Positions 30,301 to 37,393 of a stretch of 37,393 bases of DNA are shown one piece after another. The notes under the pieces were generated by a model, which was given only the letters and a program-made list of their open reading frames with translations, did not search any database and had not been told where the DNA came from. The translations under genes and the position numbers were made by a program. Position 1 is the stretch's first letter; each line of letters opens with the position of its first letter. Source of the DNA: an uncultured Treponema sp. (GTDB lineage: Bacteria; Spirochaetota; Spirochaetia; Treponematales; Treponemataceae); NCBI GenBank assembly GCA_947170195.1, contig CAMVSS010000006.1, forward strand, positions 1 to 37,393, read 5' to 3'.

Positions 30301-30921
30301 TTGTCGCGACGAAAAAAGATTGAAGTTCTGGAAAAACTTTATTTTATGATGAACAAGGCTGGCGGAACTGTGTGTTCGACCGTGAGCGACCGGAGAAAAA
30401 CTGTTTATTCTGATTTTCCATCCGAGCTTCTGTCTTCCGCCGGCACCAGCCTTCATACGGTCGGCAGGCTCGATGCTGATACGGAGGGCCTGCTGATTTT
30501 TACCAACGACGGAAAGCTGAGCAATTTTCTTACCCGCCCTGAAAACAAAATCAGGAAGGTTTATTTTGTCCGCCTTTTGCGAAAACTTTCCCCTGCCGAG
30601 CAAGATTCATATAAAACTGAGGCAGAAAAAGGTGTCAGTCTCCCCCCGGAAAAAAAATTCGGAGTGCAGCAAGGCGGATCTGCTCAGATTGAGTGGATTT
30701 GCGGCGACGGGGACAGCGGATTTTCTGATTCTTGTAAAATCTCCGTCACCGAGGGAAAGTTCCATGAGGTAAAAAGAATCTTTCGAGCTTTGGGAAACGA
30801 GGTCGTCTATCTGAAGAGAATTGAATTCGCGACAATCTGCTTGGACGAGAATCTTGCTCCCGGGGCGTTCCGCGCGCTGAGCGAGGATGAGGTTCGGAGC
30901 CTTGAGGCTCTTACATCATAA
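30301..30921 (+). CDS. RsuA/RluE-family 23S/16S rRNA pseudouridine synthase
   Basis: The 206-residue product has the RsuA-family core: YFMMNKAGGTVCST, catalytic motif HTVGRLDADTEGLLIFTNDG with the catalytic Asp in GRLD, KVYFVRLLRKLS and the conserved KFHEVKRIFRALGNEVVYLKRI. There is no S4 domain, as in RluE. The start is TTG at 30301, 2 bases after the stop of the PII-like gene, with GAGGA about 8 bases upstream. The 3' end overlaps the convergent azlD end by 11 bp. It modifies a specific uridine in rRNA; the site cannot be read from sequence alone. Confidence 0.88.
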   Translation: MSRRKKIEVLEKLYFMMNKAGGTVCSTVSDRRKTVYSDFPSELLSSAGTSLHTVGRLDADTEGLLIFTNDGKLSNFLTRPENKIRKVYFVRLLRKLSPAEQDSYKTEAEKGVSLPPEKKFGVQQGGSAQIEWICGDGDSGFSDSCKISVTEGKFHEVKRIFRALGNEVVYLKRIEFATICLDENLAPGAFRALSEDEVRSLEALTS

Positions 30922-31219
30922 AGAATTCAACGGCAAACACTACGGCACAGCAGGCGCATGCAACCGGAAAAAGCCCTGCTCCGAACCACGCAAGCACGAT
31001 TCCGATTATGAGCGCGATGGTTCCGGCGAGCGGAATTTGGGTTGCTTCGACGATTGCAGGAAAAGTCATGACCGCGAGCGTTACGTACGGAACGTAATGC
31101 AGGAACGAGCGGATGAAAGTGTTCTTGATCGGCTTGCGGATGAACGTGAGCGGCAGGACGCGAATCAGATATGAGACGAACCATGCCGTAAAGATGTAGA
31201 TATATGGATTTCGTGTCAT
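30911..31219 (-). CDS. azlD: AzlD-family small membrane subunit (branched-chain amino acid exporter)
   Basis: The 102-residue product has three to four membrane helices and the AzlD pattern: start with Asn-Pro and a helix (YIYIFTAWFVSYLIRVLPLTFIRKPIKNTFIRSFLHYVPYVTLAVMTFPAIV) with the SFLHYVPYVTLAVMTFPA signature, then helices for the second half. It pairs with AzlC to export branched-chain amino acids or related compounds. Its start overlaps the azlC stop by 4 bp. Its stop overlaps the convergent pseudouridine synthase gene. Confidence 0.9.
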   Translation of the reverse strand: MTRNPYIYIFTAWFVSYLIRVLPLTFIRKPIKNTFIRSFLHYVPYVTLAVMTFPAIVEATQIPLAGTIALIIGIVLAWFGAGLFPVACACCAVVFAVEFFMM

Positions 31220-31974
31220 GATTCTTCTCCTTCTCCTTCTGTCTTTCCCCCATTGTCAGATGACTCGTCATCCGCAGGAACAGGTTTCAACAGCGCGCAG
31301 ATTGATGCGATCAGCACCGTAAGAATTATTGTCCTTGTTCCGGATGAAAGCGTTTTTACGAGAGGCATTACCGAGAAAAGCCAGCTGGATGCAAAGCTTA
31401 CAATAACTGCAATCCTGATGACCAAGTCTTTTTTTGCAGGCGGAATCACTATCGCCAAGAACATTCCGTACAGTGCTACTGAAAGGGAGCTTACGATGCG
31501 CGGAGGAAGCGTGTTGCCCGCAATGACTCCCAGAGCAGTTCCAAGAGACCACAGAAACACTGCGATCGTCAGCGCGCCGTAACTGAATGCCGGAATGATT
31601 TTTCCGGGGCGGGAAATGTTCAGTCCGAAAAGCTCATCGGTGATCGCAAAGCCGATTGCAAAGCGGTGGAAGAACGGCGTTTTTTCGTCAAATTTCTGGC
31701 TGAGCGCGCAGCTCATGAGAAGATAGCGGGCGTTTACCACGAGTGTAATGACGGCGACCTCAATGTATGTTGCCGCGCTCTGGATGGACGTAAAAAGCGC
31801 GTATTCACCTGCTGACGCGAGATTAAAAAGACTTGCGATAAAGCCCTGGACGGCTGTCAGCCCGGCATGTTTTGCTACGATTCCGAGCGAGAATGAAACG
31901 GCGAAATATCCTAATCCGATTGGAATTCCTGCGCCGAATCCGTTCCAGAAATTCCTCATGTTATTTGATTTCAT
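31216..31974 (-). CDS. azlC: AzlC-family branched-chain amino acid exporter subunit
   Basis: The 252-residue product has the AzlC signature FGAGIPIGLGYFAVSFSLGIVAKHAGLTAVQGFIASLFNLASAGEYALFTSI, with LVVNARYLLMSCAL and ITDELFGLN, in six to seven predicted helices. A charged tail (DDESSDNGGKTEGEGEES) is unusual and lies in the region that overlaps azlD. It is the large subunit of the AzlCD exporter. No ribosome binding site precedes the ATG at 31974; a TGATAATAT element ends 9 bases upstream. The second Met (31959) is also possible. It is 73 bp downstream of uvrC on the same strand. Confidence 0.92.
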   Translation of the reverse strand: MKSNNMRNFWNGFGAGIPIGLGYFAVSFSLGIVAKHAGLTAVQGFIASLFNLASAGEYALFTSIQSAATYIEVAVITLVVNARYLLMSCALSQKFDEKTPFFHRFAIGFAITDELFGLNISRPGKIIPAFSYGALTIAVFLWSLGTALGVIAGNTLPPRIVSSLSVALYGMFLAIVIPPAKKDLVIRIAVIVSFASSWLFSVMPLVKTLSSGTRTIILTVLIASICALLKPVPADDESSDNGGKTEGEGEES

Positions 31975-31983
31975 GGTGCGGAT

Positions 31984-31992
31984 ATATTATCA
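31984..31992 (-). promoter_or_regulatory. Extended -10-like element (TGATAATAT) immediately before azlC
   Basis: Minus-strand TG-A-TAATAT ends 9 bases before the azlC ATG (31974), with no Shine-Dalgarno. It resembles the TGATATAAT elements before pth, clpP and the cyclase gene. Confidence 0.4.
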
Positions 31993-32047
31993 GAATCGAA
32001 AGAAAATGGGGAGTAGATTTTCTTTTGTGTAACATCGTCCCAAAGTC

Positions 32048-34048
32048 TTATTCAGCTGAAGATTCCGAGGAATCGTCTTCTCCGAGGGCGAGCGATGCAA
32101 GCCGCGAGGCATAGAGCGAACCTCCGTCCTCTCTGTCGCTTTCTCCTTTCTGCATTGAATCCGATACTTTCGCGAATTCGGCAAGCCCCAGCTGCGACTG
32201 AAACATCAGCTTCTTCGAGTCTTTTGTCTCGCTGCGCTTTTCGACCGCCGCTTTCGCAGCCAGAAGAATTTCCCCGGCTTCATTTGCGCGCACGTGCAAT
32301 GCCTGTGCTATCTGCGCTTCCTGAGCGGCGGCAAGGTTTTCCAGCGTCATGAATGTCTTTATCAGAATGCGCTCGCGTTTTTCTCCGACATGCGGCAGAT
32401 CACTGAACGCGGAGACGGTGTTTTCCTTCGTGCGCAGGTTCTGGTTCCGGCTCGTCGCAAACCGATGGGTTTCGTCTCGGACTCGCTGGAGCAGTCGCAG
32501 GGCATCGCTCCGCTTAGGCAGGCAGATAGGCTTTGACATGTGCGGTCGCCAGATTTCCTCGTCTCGTTTTGCCAGACCCGCAATCGGAATGTCCAGTCCG
32601 AGAACTTTAAGTATGCCGTCGACGGCGTTTACCTGACCGATGCCACCGTCTATCAGAATAAGGTCTGGCAGCTCGGCGTTTTCATTTGCGAGCCGAGAAT
32701 ATCGCCTTGTCGCTGCTTCTCGCATGGATGCGAAATCATCTATGACGCCGTTCGTTGTCTTGAGCCGGAAGTAGCGGTAATTATGCTTGTCTGGATTTCC
32801 GTCCCAGAACGAAATGAGCGATGCGACCGGGAATTTTCCTCCGATGTGCGCGATATCGAAGCCCTCGATGCGGTGCGGAAGCCTGCCGAGATTCAGAAGG
32901 TCTTTTAGCTCCTGAAGTGCAGGCATGTCTCCACGTTCGCGAAGCCTGCGGATTATATCTTCTTTTGCATTGTGAGCTGCCATTTCGAGCGCCGCCACAT
33001 CCTTTTTCTCGCTGCTGGCTCCGACCGCAATGACCGAAGTATGCCGTCCGCGCTGTTCCGAAAGCCATTTCTCAAGGAATTCAGCTCCGTCCTGTTCGGA
33101 AATGTAGATCTGAGGCGGAACCTGCTCATTCTCGGTATAGTAGGCCGCTGCGAATTCCTCGAGCAGCTCGTCGTCTTCCGCAAGACTCTCGGCGCGGTAG
33201 TTGTCCCGTCCGAGCAGCTTGCCCTCGCGTATTTTGAGCACGGTAAAGCTGACAAGTTCCCCTTCGCGGTAATGCGCTATGTAGTCGCGGTTTTCATTAT
33301 CAAAACCTTCGACTATGTTCTGATTCTGCATTACGGTGAGCGCGCGGAGACCGTCACGAAGCCGCGCCGCTTTCTCGAAGTTCAGATTTGCCGCCGCCGC
33401 TTTCATTTCAGCCGTTATCTTGCTGATTGTTTCATCGTCTTTTCCCTTAAGAAGGGACTTGATTTCTCCGATGAATTCATTGTAGGTCTTTTCGTCAATT
33501 TTATCGCAGCACGGAGCCTTGCAACGCCCGATGTGATAATACATGCACGGTGACTCGCGCTTCTTGAACGTCCGGCAATGTCTTACAGGATAAATCTTGT
33601 AGAGCGTGTCGATGAAAGTATCGAGTGCACCTGCATCAGGAAAAGGTCCGAAATATGTTGAACCGTCATGGCGAACCTGCCTTGTCTTGTAAAGGCGCGG
33701 AAAAGCTTCCCCGGTAATCTTGAGGACAGGATACGATTTTCCGTCCTTGAGCTGAATGTTATAGCGCGGTGTGTATTTCTTGATCAGGTTGTTTTCAAGA
33801 AGAAATGCTTCGTATTCATTCGCCGTCGTGATGTATTCAATTGATTTTGCATTCGAGACCAGCATCTCAGTCTTGATGTTGCGTCCGCCGGAAAAGTAGC
33901 TTGAGAGCCTGTTTTTCAGATTCTTTGCCTTTCCGACATAGATGACGGTGCTCTCCGAGTTCCGCCAGAGATATACGCCGCTGGAGGAGGGAGCCTTTAG
34001 AGCAGTTTCGTGAAGGAATTCATAAGCTGGATTATTGGTTGTATTCAT
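32048..34048 (-). CDS. uvrC: Excinuclease ABC subunit C
   Basis: From the ATG at 34048 the product is 666 residues; the in-frame start at 34129 adds a non-conserved segment and is rejected. The GIY-YIG nuclease (GVYLW at 24-28, YVGK at 37-40, plus the NEYEAFLLENNLIKKYTPRYN motif) is followed by the Cys-containing SPCMYYHIGRCKAPC segment. The UvrB-binding UVR motif is NFEKAARLRDGL. Then come the RNase H-like second nuclease (GFDIAHIGGKFPVASLISFWDG and LILIDGGIGQV) and the helix-hairpin-helix region DLPHVGEKRERILIKTF. UvrC makes both cuts in nucleotide excision repair. About 60 Ser/Glu-rich residues extend beyond the HhH. No ribosome binding site; TACTAT lies 8 bases upstream. Confidence 0.95.
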   Translation of the reverse strand: MNTTNNPAYEFLHETALKAPSSSGVYLWRNSESTVIYVGKAKNLKNRLSSYFSGGRNIKTEMLVSNAKSIEYITTANEYEAFLLENNLIKKYTPRYNIQLKDGKSYPVLKITGEAFPRLYKTRQVRHDGSTYFGPFPDAGALDTFIDTLYKIYPVRHCRTFKKRESPCMYYHIGRCKAPCCDKIDEKTYNEFIGEIKSLLKGKDDETISKITAEMKAAAANLNFEKAARLRDGLRALTVMQNQNIVEGFDNENRDYIAHYREGELVSFTVLKIREGKLLGRDNYRAESLAEDDELLEEFAAAYYTENEQVPPQIYISEQDGAEFLEKWLSEQRGRHTSVIAVGASSEKKDVAALEMAAHNAKEDIIRRLRERGDMPALQELKDLLNLGRLPHRIEGFDIAHIGGKFPVASLISFWDGNPDKHNYRYFRLKTTNGVIDDFASMREAATRRYSRLANENAELPDLILIDGGIGQVNAVDGILKVLGLDIPIAGLAKRDEEIWRPHMSKPICLPKRSDALRLLQRVRDETHRFATSRNQNLRTKENTVSAFSDLPHVGEKRERILIKTFMTLENLAAAQEAQIAQALHVRANEAGEILLAAKAAVEKRSETKDSKKLMFQSQLGLAEFAKVSDSMQKGESDREDGGSLYASRLASLALGEDDSSESSAE

Positions 34049-34049
34049 A

Positions 34050-35603
34050 ATGAAAAATAGTAATGGTATCTTAGCACATTTTTCTCGTTTATACAGTGTC
34101 AGGTCAGTCCGCATGTTCCTGAATGTCATTGTTTTTTTGGGAACAGCAGGATTTATTGCAGCTTCCCAGAAAGTTATGACCCTTGGTGGTGAAAACGGAT
34201 GGAATAATATTTCCGAAATGAAGGGCGTTACGATCGGTTCTGGACGCTTCGGTTATGATGCGCTGGAGCTTGTGACGGCTGTTTCCGGCATGGATGACAC
34301 CACAGATTTTCTTCTGACTTTTGATTCTGATGATGTCCGGGATGTGACGGGGCATTATGAAGTTACGAGCAATGCGTTGGTTTACAGCGATGAAGCCGTC
34401 AAAGGAAAAGGTTGCGCATTGAGCCGCGGGTTCAAAAACGGAATCGTCTTGAAGGGCGGAAGAAATGCATTTTTCGAACAGACAGGTCTGAAAGGCTCTT
34501 TTACTCTTGAATTCTGGCTTTGTCCGGCACTTGCTGAAAGCGGCGAGACCATTTTCTCTTGGCGCTCATCCAGAAACGTCGGCAGATATTCCGAATATCA
34601 GGTGATTTCAGCAGTTTTCTCAAACAATCATCTCGTATGGAATTTCAACAATATTTTTTATGGCTACCGCGACGAGGAGATTATTCTTTCTGGCTACAGC
34701 ACTATCGTCCCAAAAAAGTGGAGCCGCCACACCGTCTCTTTCGACGAGGAGAGCGGAATCCTTGAATACATGGTTGACGGCAGAACCGAAGCGATCATGT
34801 ATGTGACTTCAAACGGACACGAAAACAGCTCGATCTGCCATCCTGTTCTCGGAGCGACCGCTTCCCTTGAAATCTGTTCCGAATATGTCGGAAAAATTGA
34901 CAACGTATGCTTCTCAAAATCCGCAGTGGACAAAGAAAAGACTGATATCTTCGCGACCGGAAATGAAAAATACAAGGTTGACGGAGGAAGGATCACCACT
35001 GATCCGATCCTCGTGTCACATTCTGCGGTTTTGGAGCAGGTTGATGCGCTGATGAACGTACCTTCTCAGACCGAAGTTCGTCTTTACGCGCGGTCGGGAG
35101 ACAACTGCTACGGCTGGACGGACTCATATCCTGAATGGAAAGAGATTCTCCCTGGCGAAAAGCTTTCGGGAATCTCGGGATTGTATTTCCAGCTCGCGGC
35201 GGAACTTTTGCCTGATGGCGGCGGTTCAAAAAGCCCGAGCATCACCGAACTGAATCTTACTTATTCTGAGCATGACGAGCCTCTTCCGCCGTTTATCGTT
35301 CAGGCTGTTCCTGGCGACGGATGCGTTACGATCACATGGAATTATTCAGTTGATGACAGCGCAGGCGGCTACTATGTGTACTACGGAAACCGTTCCGGGG
35401 AATATCTCGGACGCGCTGCGTTTGAGGGTGCTTCTCCTGTAAAGGCCGGAAACACAACGTCCATGACTTTGACCGGACTTCAGAACGGAACAATCTATTA
35501 CTTTGCTGTTTCTGCTTATTCAAAAATAGACGGAAAGATAAACGGAAATCTTTCAAAGGAAGTTTTTGCACGACCTTCTGCTCGATTGACGATTAATAAA
35601 TAG
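34050..35603 (+). CDS. Exported protein with LamG-like and fibronectin type III domains
   Basis: About 517 residues if started at 34050, or 496 from the ATG at 34113 (MFLNVIVFLGTAGFIAAS), which has AGGTCA upstream and lies at the start of the hydrophobic signal. The earlier start is 1 bp from the divergent uvrC start, so the later one is worth considering; the longer one gives the signal peptide its basic n-region. Residues about 125-290 look like a LamG/concanavalin-type domain (FTLEFWLCPALAESGETIFSWRSSR, WSRHTVSFDEESGILEYMVDGRTEA). The last 100 residues are FN3-like (FIVQAVPGDGCVTITWNYSVDDSAGGYYVYYGN, NGTIYYFAVSAYS). Probably a surface or periplasmic carbohydrate- or protein-binding protein; the ligand is unknown. 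Confidence 0.7.
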   Translation: MKNSNGILAHFSRLYSVRSVRMFLNVIVFLGTAGFIAASQKVMTLGGENGWNNISEMKGVTIGSGRFGYDALELVTAVSGMDDTTDFLLTFDSDDVRDVTGHYEVTSNALVYSDEAVKGKGCALSRGFKNGIVLKGGRNAFFEQTGLKGSFTLEFWLCPALAESGETIFSWRSSRNVGRYSEYQVISAVFSNNHLVWNFNNIFYGYRDEEIILSGYSTIVPKKWSRHTVSFDEESGILEYMVDGRTEAIMYVTSNGHENSSICHPVLGATASLEICSEYVGKIDNVCFSKSAVDKEKTDIFATGNEKYKVDGGRITTDPILVSHSAVLEQVDALMNVPSQTEVRLYARSGDNCYGWTDSYPEWKEILPGEKLSGISGLYFQLAAELLPDGGGSKSPSITELNLTYSEHDEPLPPFIVQAVPGDGCVTITWNYSVDDSAGGYYVYYGNRSGEYLGRAAFEGASPVKAGNTTSMTLTGLQNGTIYYFAVSAYSKIDGKINGNLSKEVFARPSARLTINK

Positions 35604-35649
35604 GAATTTCTTTTAAAGACTGATACACTGAATAGAGGAGAAGAGAATC

Positions 35650-37344
35650 ATGTCTGATACGGATGTTTTGTTGAGCCGAGCAAAATCGGCTCTGCTTGCA
35701 CGGGATTATTCACTTGCTGCAAAACTTTATAAAACTTTGATTTCGGAAAATCCGGATGAAGTTGCCTACAAAATACAGCTTGGAAATCTTTACGTGCGAA
35801 GCGGAAAAGATGATCTGGCTTTAGACGTATTTAAGCAGATTCGGAAATCCCACCCCTCTGATATTGATACCCTGATGGCGATGAGCGGAATCTTCCGCCG
35901 TCAGAAAAAGTATGACGAGTCAATTGCTGTCCTCGAGCAGGCTCTTGTAATCGGTGCAGACATCCCTAAAAAAAATGCCGAGATTTCTTACAACCTCGGC
36001 TTTACTTACAGGCTCATGGGCAATTACGCTGAGGCTGTCCGTGCGTTTGAGTCCGTAATCGAAGAAAATCCGCAGGACGTCCTGACATACAATCACATCG
36101 GTGCAATTTACGCCCTGAAGGGAAAGCATGCGAAAGCTATAGAATCCTATCAGCGCGGACTCAAATTCGACCCTAACCATCCTGTCCTGCAGTTCAATCT
36201 TGCGCGAAGTTACGCGGAGCTTGGCGACATCCAGAAAGCATTTTATTACTACGAAGGTGCTCTCAAGGCAAAGCCGGGCTGGCAGGATGCAATCGAAGAG
36301 TACGCCAATCTGCTCATAAAAGCAAACATGGTCAAAGAGGCAGACGAAGTTGTCTCTCAGGCATTGAAATTCAATCCGGATGATGTAAAAATCCATACGT
36401 CGATGGGCAATGTCCTGAACCGGCAGAGTTATTTCGACAGCGCGGAAGTTGAATTCAAAAAAGCCCTGAATTTTAACAGCGAATACAAATCTGCGCTGAC
36501 CGGACTCGCTCATTCGCAGCAACGCCAGCAAAAATACGAAGAAGCTACAAAAACGATTCAAAAAGCCGCCGACCTGCATCCTGAGGATACTGAAATACTC
36601 AAGCAGTCAGCTGACATACTTCTTTCCGCAAAACATTTTTCCGAGGCTTACAACAAAATATCTAAGCTCTGGGATAAAAATAAAAATGATCCTAAGACAG
36701 TCAGTTTGCTCGGACAGTATTATATTTGCCGTGGCGAGAAAGAAAAACTTGCGTCATGCCTCAAGAAGCTTCAGTCAGTTGCTCCAGACTATACGGAGGC
36801 TTACCGCGACTGGGGACATCGCTTCATGCAGAGAGGCGAGACTAAAGATGCCGAGCAGTATCTTTTGACAGCTGTGAATTCTAATCCCCGTGACGCTGAG
36901 GCGATGTTCTATCTCGGAGAGCTTTTCGAGAATCAGGACCGCCATGACGAAGCTTTTGAGATGTACAGAAAGGCAAATCAGAACGACCGTTTTAACAGCA
37001 TGTCAAAGAAAGCCGAGGACAGGCTTGTAAGAAGCGGAAAAGTTGCCGGAAGTCCGTTCGCAAATACAGAGAATGCGTTGGATTTACCAGATCAGCTTGC
37101 GCCGCAGACAGAAATTGATGAAAACGATGCTCCTGAAGAAGACAATCTCTTTGCCGAGCTTGAGGGACGCGCTCCTGCAAATCAGCCGGAAGAAAGCGAG
37201 CAGGTTGCACCTGTGGATTCCGATGATCCAAAAGCCGGGGAAGCTGCGGCGCAGGAAGACGCTGCGGAAGAATCTTCAGATTCTTCTGCAAATGCAGAAA
37301 AATCAGATGATGATGAATTTGACTTCGAGCAGTTCGGAATCGAC
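35650..37344 (+). CDS. TPR-repeat protein, 3' end lost at contig edge
   Basis: The frame is open from the ATG at 35650 (GAGGAG 9 bases upstream) to the end of genomic sequence; 565 genuine codons are seen. At least ten TPR units fill residues 1-450 (examples: AKLYKTLISENPDEVAYKIQLGNLYVRSG, AVRAFESVIEENPQDVLTYNHIGAIYALKG, AIESYQRGLKFDPNHPVLQFNLARSYAELG). No signal peptide, so probably cytoplasmic. The C-terminus after residue 460 is acidic and low in complexity (Glu/Asp/Ala/Ser-rich, ending DDDEFDFEQFGID). A scaffold role is likely. The residues after 565 in any naive translation are adapter, not protein. Confidence 0.8.
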
Positions 37345-37393
37345 AGATCGGAAGAGCGTCGTGTAGGGAAAGAGTGTAGATCTCGGTGGTCGC
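37345..37393. other. Illumina sequencing adapter fused to the contig end
   Basis: From 37345 the sequence begins AGATCGGAAGAGCGTCGTGT and runs 49 bases to the end, matching the reverse complement of the Illumina TruSeq universal adapter as I know it. It starts in frame with the TPR gene, so conceptual translation continues with RSEERRVGKECRSRWS, a string known as a hallmark of adapter contamination in protein databases. These bases are an artefact and should be trimmed. Confidence 0.97.

Noticed and set aside
35920-36579. 219-codon minus-strand frame inside the TPR gene
   Set aside because: It mirrors the TPR codon pattern and has Cys/Phe/Val-rich nonsense composition; the TPR frame is obviously real.

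Overview
The window is a chromosomal piece, most likely a contig end, from a spirochaete resembling the gut or rumen Treponema lineage. The taxonomic call is an inference. It rests on diderm genes (outer-membrane barrel, TolC-like factor, lipoproteins), large TPR proteins, a class III cyclase, a groES gene with no groEL beside it, and the mix of housekeeping genes. There are no rRNA or tRNA genes, phage, transposases or CRISPR arrays. The last 49 bases (37345-37393) are not genomic. They match Illumina adapter sequence fused in frame to a truncated TPR gene.

Layout. 1-3060 (+): end of a periplasmic PPIase-like chaperone, nusB, and a TPR lipoprotein. 3193-4750: groES (-) and a short sigma-70-family factor (+) flank a 442-bp intergenic region. 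That region carries three copies of a 15-bp dyad motif spaced exactly 40 bp apart, upstream of a textbook sigma-54 (-24/-12) promoter. 4747-11501 (-): a dnaE-yggT-recG cluster, with a small palindrome-rich repeat between dnaE and yggT. 11642-17243 (+): yggS, pth, mazG (with a probable in-frame repeat insertion), clpP, a UPF0158-GNAT fusion, a DbpA-type RNA-binding protein and a metallo-beta-lactamase-fold hydrolase. 17268-21329 (-): an envelope set of secreted alpha-type protein, outer-membrane barrel, FecR-domain protein and lipoprotein, followed by a phosphoesterase. It diverges from a CHASE2-adenylate cyclase (21404-24268, +). 24441-30921 (+): a TolC-like/MFP/RND efflux operon, a PII-like small protein and a pseudouridine synthase. 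30911-34048 (-): azlD, azlC and uvrC. 34050-37344 (+): a LamG/FN3 exported protein and a truncated TPR protein.

How it fits together. The strongest regulatory signal is the groES/sigma-factor intergenic region. An enhancer-binding protein acting with sigma-54 probably switches on a sigma-70-family factor, a design comparable to the RpoN-RpoS relay of Borrelia. A second theme is translation starts. Most genes have clear GGAG-type ribosome binding sites. A minority (TPR lipoprotein, pth, cyclase, azlC, perhaps clpP and uvrC) have none, and instead carry a -10-like element 7-9 bp before the start (farther for clpP), which suggests leaderless or near-leaderless mRNAs. A third theme is small repeat elements that sit in or next to genes (dnaE/yggT, mazG).
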